Shown piece by piece: positions 43,486 to 52,121 of a stretch of 64,000 nt of DNA (positions are counted from its first letter, which is position 1; the number at the start of each line of letters is the position of its first letter). The DNA lies in assembly GCF_026712185.1 (NCBI RefSeq), contig NZ_JAPPUX010000001.1, forward strand, positions 1,054,001 to 1,118,000, given 5' to 3'. The position numbers were made by a program, and so were the translations under genes. The notes beneath the pieces are model-generated. The model was not told the DNA's origin. It was given only the letters and a program-made list of their open reading frames with translations, and did not search any database. The DNA comes from Nocardioides pini (GTDB lineage: Bacteria; Actinomycetota; Actinomycetes; Propionibacteriales; Nocardioidaceae).

Positions 43486-46410
43486 ATGCTCAGCGTCGAA
43501 CGGGGACTACTGGGCGGGCGCCGGTCCCGCCCCGGACCGGGCCGACCGGCACGCGCGCCTCTCGTGCCCCTCCTCGACCCCTACGCGGTCGCGGCGGTGG
43601 CCCTCCTCGCCGCGCTCGGCCTCAGCAACCTCGCCGCCCTCGGCGACACAGCGGCCGTCCGGCACCAGCTGGCCGTCGTCGTCGGCGGCGTCGTGATGTT
43701 CCTGGTCCTGCGACAGTGGCACACCGCCGGCCTGCGTTGGCTGGGGTGGGGGTGCTACACGCTGAGCGTGGTCCTGCTGGTGGCGGTCGACGTCGGCGGC
43801 ACCTCGACCCGGGGTGCCCAGCGGTGGATCGCCCTGGGGCCGTTCTCCATGCAGCCGTCCGAGCTCGCCAAGCTCGGCCTGCTCCTGGCGCTGGCCCTGG
43901 TCCTGGGCAGCGACCGGGCGTGGCCACGGCGTCTCGCGACAGCGTTGCTCGTCGCCGCGCTGCCCATCGGCCTGGTCCTCCTCCAGCCCGACCTGTCGAC
44001 CGCACTGCTCCTGTGCGCCGTCACCGGCACCATGCTGGTGCTCGGCCGGGTGCCGCTCAAGGTGCTCGTGCCGGTCCTCGTGGTCGCGGCCCTCGCGCTG
44101 CCGTTCGCCGAACAGCTGCTCCACCCCTACCAGCAGGAGCGGCTGCACGCCTTCCTGAGCGGGTCGACCGACGCCGACGGGCCCGGATGGGCGATCCGGC
44201 AGATGCACATCGCCCTCGCGTGGGGCGGGCTGACCGGAGGTGCGGACCACCCGCTGCACCGGCTCGTCGGGCTCTACCTGCCGGACCGGCACACGGACCT
44301 CGCCTTCGCCAGCCTGGTCGAGCAGTTCGGGATCCTCGCCGGCGCGGCGGCCGTGCTCGCAGCGATCGTGCTCGTGTGGCGTGTCGTCGGCATCGGTCGC
44401 CGCACCCGCAACCGTCCGGCGGGGCTGGCCGCGGCGGGGTTCGCGGCACTCGTCAGCGTCGAGGTCGCGGTCTCCGTGGCAGGCAACCTCGGACTGGTCC
44501 CGACCGCCGGGGTGCCGTTCCCGCTGCTGAGCTACGGCGGCACGGCGGCCGCCGTGCACATCGCGGCACTGGGTCTGGTGCTGGCACTGGGCGCTGACGG
44601 TGAGACCCATCGTCTCTGGCTCCGCGGTCGACCGGACACCGCACGACCGCGGCTGCTGCGCACCAGCGCCGTCCTGATGACCGGCCTCCTGGTCGGCATG
44701 GTCGGGTTCGCCTGGCAGCTGCAGAGCGCACAGGGTTCCCAGCTGCGCGAGGCCGCGCTCGACCAGATGCTGCGCTGCACCCGCGTTCCCGCGGCGCGCG
44801 GGCAGATCACCGACCGGCACGGGACGCCACTCGCCCTGGACGTGCGACGGCACCGCGTGGCTGTGGTGCCGGCCCTCGTGCAGCCGACGGACGTGCCCAC
44901 CCTGGCAGCCCTCACGGCGCGGCCCGAGACGGTCCTGCGTCGGCTGCTCCACCGGCACGAGGCGAGCCGCGACCTCACCGTGGCGTCCCTGCCGACGGCG
45001 GCCGGTCGACGCGTCCGCGCGGCTGCGCTGCCCGGTGTCTTCGTGGTCCCCGACGTCCGCCGGCGCTACCCCGCCGCGGACGTGCTCGGGCCGGTGCTGG
45101 GCTGGACGGGCGTGGCCACTCCTGTCGAGATGGAGCGGTGGCCCGACCTGGCCCTCGGGGCGATCGCCGGCCGGGCCGGCCTCGAGCAGGTCTACGACCC
45201 CGTCCTCCGGGGCACGGACGGCCGCCAGTGCGTCTACGTGACGCCTGCGGGCACGCCCATGGCGATGGGGCCCTACACCCCTCCCCGTCGGGGGGAGACC
45301 CTGCGGCTCACCGTCGACCTCGGTCTGCAGCGCGAGCTCACCCGGTCACTCGGCGAGGTGCTGCGCAGGCGTCCGGGCCAGCCGCTCGGGGACCTGGGCG
45401 GAGCCGTGCTCCTCGATCCCCGCAACGGGCAGGTCCTGGCCACGGCCAGCCTGCCGGCGTACGACAACCGGATCTTCGGCCCGCCCGTGGACGGCGCGGC
45501 GCTGGCCCGGGTGTCGCGCCGGGCGGGGAGCCCGATGCTCGACCACGTGACGCAGGTCGCGGCGCCGCCCGGTTCCACGTTCAAGCTCGTCGTCGCGGCA
45601 GCCAGCATGAGGGACGGCACCGTGCCGCCGGACCGGGTGCTCCCCGGCGGCGGGTCCTGGACGCTGGGCGACCACACCTTCGGCAACTGGATGTCCCTGC
45701 CCGCGCAGGACCTGCCGAACGCGATCTCGTGGTCCAACAACGTGTACTTCTACCAGCTCGCGTGGGCAATGGGTGCCGGACCGATCATCAGCACGGCCCG
45801 GAGCCTGGGCGTCGGCCGGCCGACCGGCATCGACCTGCCCGCGGAGAGCGCCGGCTACCTCGGCACACCGGCCTCGGTCGCCCGCGACGGAGGGACGTGG
45901 TTCCCCGGCTCCACCGTGATCCTCGGCATCGGGCAGGGCTACCTCACGGTGACCCCGCTGCAGGACGCGATGTGGACCGCAGGCGTCGCGACCGGCGCCA
46001 TGGTCACGCCACATCTCGGGCTGGCGTACGGCCAGGGGAGGAGCCGGTCGGCGCTCCGGTGGCCGGGGCCGCGTCGGCTGCCGTTCGCCGACCGGCTGGG
46101 GCCGGTCCGCGAGGGCATGGCCCTGGCCGCGACGTCCGGCACCGCCAGCATCCTCCGCGCACTGCCCGTCCGGTCCGGAGCCAAGACCGGCTCGGCCCAG
46201 GACCCGTCCGCGCCCAACGGAGCGCCGGACTCGTGGTTCACCGCAGCCGCCCCGCTCGAGCGCCCACGCGTGGTGGCGACCTCGTTCGTGCGCGGCGGCG
46301 GCCACGGGGTCAGCACGTCCGGGGCCGTCGTGCTGCCGGTGCTGCAGTACTTCTTCGCCCACGAGCAGGAGATCCTCCGGACCGGACGTCCCGCTCGGCG
46401 GCACCGCTGA
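43486..46410 (+). CDS. SEDS (RodA/FtsW) glycosyltransferase fused to class B penicillin-binding protein
   Basis: 974 residues in one uninterrupted frame. Residues 30-380 are a multi-pass SEDS polymerase: QPDLSTALLL with the key Asp (D169), LPDRHTDLAFASLVEQFG (from 265) and GVPFPLLSYGGTA (342-354). A further transmembrane helix (VLMTGLLVGMVGFAWQL) leads to a class B PBP: pedestal RGQITDRHGTPLALD and a transpeptidase with S697-T-F-K700 (PGSTFKL), S750-N-N (SWSNNVYF) and K900-T-G (AKTGSAQD). SEDS and bPBP normally work as two proteins; here glycan polymerisation and crosslinking are one chain. Tight operon with the upstream membrane protein; convergent with mreB. Confidence 0.95.
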   Translation: MLSVERGLLGGRRSRPGPGRPARAPLVPLLDPYAVAAVALLAALGLSNLAALGDTAAVRHQLAVVVGGVVMFLVLRQWHTAGLRWLGWGCYTLSVVLLVAVDVGGTSTRGAQRWIALGPFSMQPSELAKLGLLLALALVLGSDRAWPRRLATALLVAALPIGLVLLQPDLSTALLLCAVTGTMLVLGRVPLKVLVPVLVVAALALPFAEQLLHPYQQERLHAFLSGSTDADGPGWAIRQMHIALAWGGLTGGADHPLHRLVGLYLPDRHTDLAFASLVEQFGILAGAAAVLAAIVLVWRVVGIGRRTRNRPAGLAAAGFAALVSVEVAVSVAGNLGLVPTAGVPFPLLSYGGTAAAVHIAALGLVLALGADGETHRLWLRGRPDTARPRLLRTSAVLMTGLLVGMVGFAWQLQSAQGSQLREAALDQMLRCTRVPAARGQITDRHGTPLALDVRRHRVAVVPALVQPTDVPTLAALTARPETVLRRLLHRHEASRDLTVASLPTAAGRRVRAAALPGVFVVPDVRRRYPAADVLGPVLGWTGVATPVEMERWPDLALGAIAGRAGLEQVYDPVLRGTDGRQCVYVTPAGTPMAMGPYTPPRRGETLRLTVDLGLQRELTRSLGEVLRRRPGQPLGDLGGAVLLDPRNGQVLATASLPAYDNRIFGPPVDGAALARVSRRAGSPMLDHVTQVAAPPGSTFKLVVAAASMRDGTVPPDRVLPGGGSWTLGDHTFGNWMSLPAQDLPNAISWSNNVYFYQLAWAMGAGPIISTARSLGVGRPTGIDLPAESAGYLGTPASVARDGGTWFPGSTVILGIGQGYLTVTPLQDAMWTAGVATGAMVTPHLGLAYGQGRSRSALRWPGPRRLPFADRLGPVREGMALAATSGTASILRALPVRSGAKTGSAQDPSAPNGAPDSWFTAAAPLERPRVVATSFVRGGGHGVSTSGAVVLPVLQYFFAHEQEILRTGRPARRHR

Positions 46411-46424
46411 CCGGCGGCCGGTGG

Positions 46425-47444
46425 TCAGCCCGCTTCGATGAACGTGTCCTCGTAGGCGCGGACCACGTCGGGGTCGGCCAGGCAGCGGGCCGCGCCCTCC
46501 GCCACGCAGGTGAGCGGCCGCTCGGCCATCCGGACAGGGAAGCCCAGCGCGGACTCGATCAGCTTGTCGAAGCCGCGCAGGAGGCTGGCGCCGCCGAAGA
46601 CCACGACCCCCTCGGTGAGGATGTCGTCGGCGGCCTGCGGCGGCAGGTCGTCCAGCACTCCCGCCAGCGCAGCGATGATGGCGTCGGCCGTGGGCTGCAG
46701 CGCCTCGAGGACCTCGGCGGACTCCACGGTCTTCAGTCGTGGCCGTCCGGTGGCCAGGTCGATGCCCTGCACCACCGTGGAGAGGCCCTCCTCCGCGTCG
46801 ACGGCGCACTTCAGGGCCTCCGCCGTGAGCTCGCCGACGAGCAGCTGGTGCTCGGCCCGCAGGTGGCGGTACAGCGTGAGCGTCATCTCGTCGCCCGCGA
46901 TCCTCGACGACCGGTGCGACAGGACGCCGCCGTAGCAGAACGCGGTGATCTCCGAGGTGCCGCCGCCGATGTCGAGGACCATGTGCGCCCGGGGCTCGAG
47001 GGGGTCGAGGCCGCAACCGACAGCCCCCGCGATCGGCTCCGGGATCAGTACCGCCTTCCGCATGCCGGCCTCGTCGGCCACCTCCAGCAGCGCGCGCCGT
47101 TCGAGGGCGGTCGCACCCGCCGGCACCCCGACGACGGCGCGGGCGCCGATCCGCTGCCACGCGGGGAGGGCCGCCTTCGCCAGCAGCGCGGACATGAAGG
47201 CCCGCGCGGCCTCGAGGTCGACGATCACCCCGTCGTGCAGCGGACGGACGGCGGAGAGACCGACCGGGCAGCGGCCCATCAGGTCGCGTGCCTCCCGTCC
47301 GACCAGCAGTGGTCGGACGCGTCGCGTCCTCGCCTCGGAGGTGCGGATGACCATCACCGACGGCTCGTCGAGCAGCACCCCGCGTGTCCGGTGGCACACC
47401 ACCGTGTTCGCGGTCCCGACGTCGATACCGAAACCACCGCTCAT
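46425..47444 (-). CDS. MreB-like rod-shape-determining actin
   Basis: 339 residues, full length. Actin-fold motifs: phosphate 1 GIDVGTANTVVCHRTRGVLL, phosphate 2 VLDIGGGTSEITAFCYGG, and adenosine motif VVFGGASLLRGFDKLI. EPIAGAVGCGLDP and SRIAGDEMTLTLYRHLRAEH are standard MreB features. It should polymerise on the membrane and guide wall synthesis. AGGGGG five bases upstream sets ATG 47444. The gene converges on the RodA-PBP fusion with 14 bp between stops. No mreC or mreD is nearby. Confidence 0.93.
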   Translation of the reverse strand: MSGGFGIDVGTANTVVCHRTRGVLLDEPSVMVIRTSEARTRRVRPLLVGREARDLMGRCPVGLSAVRPLHDGVIVDLEAARAFMSALLAKAALPAWQRIGARAVVGVPAGATALERRALLEVADEAGMRKAVLIPEPIAGAVGCGLDPLEPRAHMVLDIGGGTSEITAFCYGGVLSHRSSRIAGDEMTLTLYRHLRAEHQLLVGELTAEALKCAVDAEEGLSTVVQGIDLATGRPRLKTVESAEVLEALQPTADAIIAALAGVLDDLPPQAADDILTEGVVVFGGASLLRGFDKLIESALGFPVRMAERPLTCVAEGAARCLADPDVVRAYEDTFIEAG

Positions 47445-47569
47445 CGTGCCCCCTGCGTGAGATCCCAGAACGTGGATCCACGCTACGGCTCCGCCTCCGC
47501 GGTGACAGGGGTCTTTGGTCCCGGGAGGGAGGGGGACCCAGCCGGCGGGCGGGGTGCCCCGGACGACGA

Positions 47570-47596
47570 ACGGACCCACGTCTGTCGTGGGTCCGT
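47570..47596 (-). terminator. hairpin downstream of tRNA-Arg
   Basis: Eleven perfect pairs (ACGGACCCACG / CGTGGGTCCGT) around a five-base loop, 30 bp past the tRNA 3' end on the minus strand. Confidence 0.7.
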
Positions 47597-47625
47597 CATC
47601 GCCGATGTCGTGCGACATCACAGGG

Positions 47626-47698
47626 CGCCTCCGGCAGGATTCGAACCTGCGGCACCTGGTACCGGAAACCAGTGCTCTATCCCCTGAGCTACGGAGGC
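47626..47698 (-). tRNA. tRNA-Arg (anticodon CCG)
   Basis: 73 nt on the minus strand. Acceptor GCCTCCG/CGGAGGC, D-arm with AGCTCAGGGGATAGAGC, anticodon stem CTGGT/ACCAG with loop TTCCGGT giving CCG, and T-arm GCAGGTTCGAATCCTGC. Discriminator G; CCA is not encoded. It reads CGG codons, frequent in this genome. Confidence 0.96.
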
Positions 47699-47772
47699 CC
47701 GCACCACCCGGATCGCTCCGGGCCGGTGCGCGGTGAAGACTACCGGTCGCCCGGCGTGGTGGTGAAACCGCC

Positions 47773-47794
47773 TCACTGGGTGTGTCCCTATTGG
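47773..47794. repeat. left transposon end: target duplication TCA plus 19-bp inverted repeat
   Basis: TCA (47773-47775) followed by CTGGGTGTGTCCCTATTGG (47776-47794). The same 19 bases occur inverted at 52976-52994, again followed by TCA. Confidence 0.88.
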
Positions 47795-47825
47795 CCGGGC
47801 GCGTTGCGTAGGCACCGTGCGGCGC

Positions 47826-48653
47826 ATGCCGTACCCCAGTGACCTGACCGATGAGCAGTGGGACCTGCTTGAGCCTGTCTTCAATGCGCCGGGCAAGCGG
47901 GGACGCAGGCACGGCGATGACCTGCGGAGCGTGGTGGACGCGATGCTGTACATCGCGCAGACCGGCTGCCAGTGGCGCTACCTCCCGGAGTCGTTTGGAC
48001 CATGGACCCGCGTCTGGTCGCAGTTCCGCCGCTGGTCACGCAACGGCACCTGGGCGCAGGCCCTGACGGTGCTCCACGCAGCCGCGCGCCAGCATGCCGG
48101 AAGGGCGGAGCAGACGCCCTCGATGGTCGTCATCGACACCCACCTGGCCCGCGGAGCATCCATCGGCGGGTTCACGTTCCACGACCGAGGCGGCCCCTAC
48201 GGCCGCACCAAGGGTGCCAAGCGTGTCGTGGCGGTCGACGTGACCGGCCTACCGGTGGCCGCGCTAGTGGTGCCCGCCTCGACCCACGAGAACCGGGCCA
48301 GCGACCTGATGTTGCAGCACCTGACCCAGCAGGGCGTCGCCGGCCGGCTCGAGCTCGTTTTGGTGGACCGCGGGGTCACTGCCGCCGCCGCGCGGGACCT
48401 CAGTCGGGAACACGACCTCGAGGTCCGCCGAGTCGGGTGGGACGACAAGCAGCCGGTCTTCCGCCCCATTCGGCACGCCTGGCGCGTCGAGGTCGCCCAC
48501 GGGCGCCTGGGGCGCTCCCGCCGCTTGGCGAAGTCGTTCGAGAACACGACCACCTCGGCGACAGGCTGGCTGCAGGTGGCCTGCATCGCCACGACGTTGC
48601 GCCACCTCGCCCGAGAACGAGCACGGCGAGTCCCGGGCGACCTCGCGGCGTGA
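47826..48653 (+). CDS. IS5-family transposase (DDE)
   Basis: 275 residues from ATG 47826; GTG 47817 is possible. The N-terminal DUF4096-type domain reads YPSDLTDEQWDLLEPVFNAP and CQWRYLPESFGPWTRVWSQF. DDE residues are Asp in MVVIDTHLARG, Asp in LVLVDRGVTAAAARD, and Glu in WRVEVAHGRLGRSRRLAKSF. It appears intact. Located 50 bp inside the left inverted repeat. Confidence 0.92.
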   Translation: MPYPSDLTDEQWDLLEPVFNAPGKRGRRHGDDLRSVVDAMLYIAQTGCQWRYLPESFGPWTRVWSQFRRWSRNGTWAQALTVLHAAARQHAGRAEQTPSMVVIDTHLARGASIGGFTFHDRGGPYGRTKGAKRVVAVDVTGLPVAALVVPASTHENRASDLMLQHLTQQGVAGRLELVLVDRGVTAAAARDLSREHDLEVRRVGWDDKQPVFRPIRHAWRVEVAHGRLGRSRRLAKSFENTTTSATGWLQVACIATTLRHLARERARRVPGDLAA

Positions 48654-48750
48654 GCGCGCTCGTGCGGACCGCACTCATCGCGGCATGTGCGGCCGTTCGA
48701 CGTCAATCTCCCGCTGCCTACATCGACCGGTCGATCGACGGCCGACGCGG

Positions 48751-49329
48751 CTACATGGTCTGGTAGCCGGTGGCGCGGATGACCCGTGCGGGTACGCCGG
48801 CGATGATGGTGTCGGCGGGGACGTCCTTGGTCACTACCGAGCCAGCACCCACCACGGCGCCGTCGCCGATGGTGACGCCTGGGACCACGGTGACGTTAGC
48901 GCCGAGCCAGACCTTGCGTCCGATGACGATGGGTGCGGGTTGCATGTCGGCTCGGCGGTCGGGGTCGAGTGCGTGGTTGAGGGTGGTGAGGGTGGCGCCG
49001 TGCCCTACGAGGGTGTCGTCGCCGATGGTGATGCCGCCTGTGTCTTGGAAGCGGCATCCGAGGTTGATGAAGACGTTCTTGCCGAGGTGGAGGTTCTTCC
49101 CGAACTCGCTATGGAAGGGCGGGAACACGGTGACGGTGTCGTCGACGTCCCGGCCGGTGAGCCGGGCGAGGAGTGCGCGGACTTCGTCGGGAGCGTGGTG
49201 GCGGGAGTTGAGCTCGGCGGTGATGGCGAACGCTTCTTGGGCGGCGTCGTGCATGAACTGGTGGTGTGGTGAGCCGCCTTCGATGAGGGCGCCCGCGTCG
49301 ACGTGGGCGAGGAAGTCGTGGAGGTTCAT
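48751..49329 (-). CDS. hexapeptide-repeat O-acetyltransferase (passenger)
   Basis: 192 residues. Left-handed beta-helix repeats: LGKNVFINLGCRFQDTGGIT, IGDDTLVGHGATLTTLNHAL (catalytic His), IVIGRKVWLGANVTVVPGVT and VVGAGSVVTKDVPADTII. The N-terminal region (DFLAHVDAGALIEGGSPHHQ) differs from the chromosomal LacA-type gene at 16.4 kb. GAGG eight bases upstream selects ATG 49329. Follows the lipoprotein gene by 15 bp on the same strand. Confidence 0.9.
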   Translation of the reverse strand: MNLHDFLAHVDAGALIEGGSPHHQFMHDAAQEAFAITAELNSRHHAPDEVRALLARLTGRDVDDTVTVFPPFHSEFGKNLHLGKNVFINLGCRFQDTGGITIGDDTLVGHGATLTTLNHALDPDRRADMQPAPIVIGRKVWLGANVTVVPGVTIGDGAVVGAGSVVTKDVPADTIIAGVPARVIRATGYQTM

Positions 49330-49344
49330 GTTCGGCACCTCATC

Positions 49345-49977
49345 TCACCTGGCTTCGACGGTGACGGTGACGTCGCCGTTGATGGCGGCGATGCGGTCGG
49401 CTGCGCCGTCGTTGAGGCGGCCGAGGACGACGATGCCCGGGTGGTAGGACTGGTCGCCGTAGTAGAGGACGAGGTCGTTGCCGGGCGCGTAGTAGCCGAG
49501 GTCGCCGATGTCGGGGTCCGAGCCGTCGGGCTGACCTTGCAGCGACAGCGGGCCGGGGAGGCGCCCGGTCTTCTCGACGCCGCCGTGGTCGGTCATGTCG
49601 ACAGTGACGGGCAGCTGGGCGAGCAGGTCGGCGGCGGCGGGACTGTCGTCCAGGGTGGCGGTGAGCCGTTGTCCGGTGACGGTGATGGTGAGCTGCCGGG
49701 CGTTCTGCATGGTGTCCTCTTCCGGGGTTTGTGGGGTCCGGTTGCTGCCCGGGTCCGGGGTCGCCGGTGTGCTGGTGGACGCTGTGCTGGTGGGGGGCGG
49801 GGTGACCGAGGCCGAGGACGCTTGCTCGGACGGGCCGTCCGCTTTGCCCTCGCCGCAGCCGCCGAGCATCAGCATGGCGGTCACGGCGAGGGTCGTCGCG
49901 GCCGGTTGCATGGCCGCCGCGGCGAGCCTCGGCCGGGCCGTCGAAGCGTTGGTCGGCCTGATGTTTGGCGGGGTCAC
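49345..49977 (-). CDS. cyclophilin-like-fold lipoprotein (passenger)
   Basis: 210 residues. Signal with lipobox: TTLAVTAMLMLGGCGEG, then a Ser/Thr/Pro linker (about 40 residues) and a C-terminal domain with TATLDDSPAAADLLAQLPVT, GDLGYYAPGNDLVLYYGDQS and GIVVLGRLND, matching the bacterial cyclophilin-like family of unknown function. GTG start overlaps the dehydrogenase stop by four bases (GTGA). It is therefore exported and lipid-anchored, unlike most homologues, which are cytoplasmic. Confidence 0.82.
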   Translation of the reverse strand: MTPPNIRPTNASTARPRLAAAAMQPAATTLAVTAMLMLGGCGEGKADGPSEQASSASVTPPPTSTASTSTPATPDPGSNRTPQTPEEDTMQNARQLTITVTGQRLTATLDDSPAAADLLAQLPVTVDMTDHGGVEKTGRLPGPLSLQGQPDGSDPDIGDLGYYAPGNDLVLYYGDQSYHPGIVVLGRLNDGAADRIAAINGDVTVTVEAR

Positions 49978-50993
49978 GGGAGGAGGAGCACCTTGGTGGC
50001 GGTGCGCTGGTCCATGGCGGCGTAGCCCTCGGCGGCCTTGTCGAGCGGGAGGGTGAGGTCGAAGACCTTCCCGGGGTCGATCTTGCGGTCCCAGATGAGC
50101 TGGATGAGTTCGGGAAGGAACCGGCGCACAGGGGCGGGGCCGCCGTGGATGTGGACGCCGGCCATGAAGAGCTCGTCGCCGGGGATGGCGACGTCGTGGG
50201 ATACGCCGACGAACCCGACGTGCCCGCCGGGGCGGGTGGAGTGGATGGCTTGCATCATCGCTTCCTGCGTGCCGACGGCCTCGATGACGGAGTGGGCACC
50301 GAGCCCGCCGGTGAGCTTCTTGACCTTCGCCACACCGTCCTCGCCGCGCTCCTCGACAATGTCGGTGGCGCCGAACTCACGTGCGAGCGCCTGCCGGTCG
50401 ACGTGGCGGCTGAACGCGATGATGCGTTCGGCGCCGAGCTCCTTGGCGGCGAGGATGCCGAGCAGCCCAACGGCGCCGTCGCCGACGACGGCGACGGTCT
50501 TGCCGGGCCCGGCCTCGGCGGCGACGGCGGCGAACCAGCCGGTCCCGAGGACGTCGGAGGCGGCCATGAGCGACGGGATGAGGTCGGGGTCGGGGATGCC
50601 GGGGGTGGCGACGAGGGTGCCGTCGGCGAGCGGGATGCGGGCGAGCTCGGACTGGGTGCCGATGGTGCCCATGAGGACGCGGTGGGTGCAGTAGGCCTGG
50701 TACCCGGCCTGGCAGATCTCGCACGTGTTGTCGGAGGCCCAGAAGGACCCGACGACGAAGTCGCCGACCTTGACGGTGTGCACGTCGTCGCCGACCTGCT
50801 CGACGACGCCCACGTACTCGTGGCCCATCACTTGGTGCTCGACGGGCTCGGCGCCGCGGTAGGGCCACAGGTCGCTGCCGCAGATGCAGGTGGCAGACAG
50901 GCGGATGATGGCGTCGGTGGGCTCGATGATGGTGGGGTCGTCGCGGTCCTCGACGCGGACGTCACCGGGGGCGTGCATGACTACCTGGCGCAT
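49974..50993 (-). CDS. zinc-dependent alcohol dehydrogenase family (passenger)
   Basis: 339 residues. Catalytic zinc ligands: Cys in SATCICGSDLWPYRGAEP, HE in QVMGHEYVGVVEQVGDDV. Part of a structural-zinc Cys cluster remains (NTCEICQAGYQAYCTHR). The Rossmann motif is VAVVGDGAVGLLGILAAKEL. AAGGAG nine bases before ATG 50993. First gene of a three-gene minus-strand operon and divergent from the XRE regulator. Substrate unknown. Confidence 0.92.
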   Translation of the reverse strand: MRQVVMHAPGDVRVEDRDDPTIIEPTDAIIRLSATCICGSDLWPYRGAEPVEHQVMGHEYVGVVEQVGDDVHTVKVGDFVVGSFWASDNTCEICQAGYQAYCTHRVLMGTIGTQSELARIPLADGTLVATPGIPDPDLIPSLMAASDVLGTGWFAAVAAEAGPGKTVAVVGDGAVGLLGILAAKELGAERIIAFSRHVDRQALAREFGATDIVEERGEDGVAKVKKLTGGLGAHSVIEAVGTQEAMMQAIHSTRPGGHVGFVGVSHDVAIPGDELFMAGVHIHGGPAPVRRFLPELIQLIWDRKIDPGKVFDLTLPLDKAAEGYAAMDQRTATKVLLLP

Positions 50994-51155
50994 GGCGCTG
51001 GGCTCCTTCTCAGGGTCGGTTCTCGAGTGCTTCACGGTGGCTGGTGCCGCCTCGATGCTTCGAGTCAACCCGCTGTCGTGCGCGTGTGGGAGTCCCTGTC
51101 GAGGGGTGCACTGACAGGGCACCCTTCGTAGGCCCGGAGGGCTGCTGGGCGGGCC

Positions 51156-51161
51156 TAGTCT
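51156..51161 (+). promoter_or_regulatory. -10 hexamer TAGTCT for the XRE regulator
   Basis: It lies seven bases before GTG 51169; leaderless start. Confidence 0.45.
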
Positions 51162-51168
51162 CGATGTC

Positions 51169-52086
51169 GTGGACAACCGAGACGAAGTGCGCGAGTTCCT
51201 CACGACCCGCCGTGCACGCATCACCCCTGAGCAGGTCGGGCTCGCCACGACGGGCAGCCGGCGTGTGCCGGGGCTGCGGCGCAGCGAGGTCGCGACGCTG
51301 GCCGGCCTGAGCGTGGAGTACTACGCCCGGCTGGAGCGGGGCCAGATCGCCGGCGCGTCCTCGAGCGTTCTCGAGGCACTGGCGACGGCGTTGCAGCTCG
51401 ACGAGACCGAACGCGCGCACCTGTACGACCTCGCCCGTGCCGCGGACGGCATCCCGACCAGCGGTCGTGCCCGACGACGCGGCACCACCCGCACGGCCGC
51501 ATCGCGGCTCAGCCTGCAGTGGGCGCTCGAGGCCATCACCGACGCCGTCGCGTTCGTCCGCGACCCCCACCAGAACCTGCTGGCGACCAACAGCCTCGGG
51601 CGGGCGTTCTACGCGCCCGTCATCGGCGACAGCACCCAGCACAAGGGCCGCACCCCGAATCTGGCACGGTTCCAGTTCCTCGACCCGGCCGCCCGCGACT
51701 TCTACCCCGACTGGGACCTGTTCGCTGAGATGTGCGTCGGCATCATGCGCACCGAGGCCGGACGCGACCCCCATGACCGCGGCCTGCAGGACCTCGTCGG
51801 CGAGCTGTCCACCCGCAGCGACACGTTCCGTCGCCTGTGGGCGGCCCATGACGTCCGCACCCACGGCGCCGGCACCAAACGCTTCAACCACCCCGTCGTC
51901 GGCGAGCTGACCCTCGTCTACGAAGAGCTCGCCATCACCGCCGAACCCGGCCTCGTCCTGCTCGTCTACACCGCCGAGCCTGGCTCACCGTCCGCTGAGC
52001 GCCTCCGACTGCTGGCCTCCTGGGCCGCATCCCACCAAGCCGAGCAGCAGGCCGAGAACCGGGCCGAGCAGCAGGCCGAGCAGTAG
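51169..52086 (+). CDS. XRE-family regulator with MmyB-like ligand domain (passenger)
   Basis: 305 residues. Helix-turn-helix in VPGLRRSEVATLAGLSVEYY and ARLERGQIAGASSSVLEALA; the C-terminal domain (AFVRDPHQNLLATNSLGRAF, LVGELSTRSDTFRRLWAAHD, FNHPVVGELTLVYEELAITA) is the MmyB-like ligand domain, which binds fatty-acid-like ligands in related proteins. It ends in an AEQQAENRAEQQAEQ tail. Divergent from the dehydrogenase operon and followed by the cupin, it is the likely local regulator of the passengers. Confidence 0.92.
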   Translation: MDNRDEVREFLTTRRARITPEQVGLATTGSRRVPGLRRSEVATLAGLSVEYYARLERGQIAGASSSVLEALATALQLDETERAHLYDLARAADGIPTSGRARRRGTTRTAASRLSLQWALEAITDAVAFVRDPHQNLLATNSLGRAFYAPVIGDSTQHKGRTPNLARFQFLDPAARDFYPDWDLFAEMCVGIMRTEAGRDPHDRGLQDLVGELSTRSDTFRRLWAAHDVRTHGAGTKRFNHPVVGELTLVYEELAITAEPGLVLLVYTAEPGSPSAERLRLLASWAASHQAEQQAENRAEQQAEQ

Positions 52087-52121
52087 GCGCCCGCTTCCCC
52101 GACCACCCCTAGGAGAACCTC

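Noticed and set aside
47626..47776. tRNA-Arg as attachment site for an integrative element
   Set aside because: No integrase and no repeated tRNA 3' end; the element has DDE transposase, inverted repeats and a 3-bp duplication 78 bp away.
47776..48700. Ordinary single-gene insertion sequence ending after the transposase
   Set aside because: No copy of the inverted repeat was found near 48.7 kb; the matching end and the TCA duplication are at 53.0 kb.
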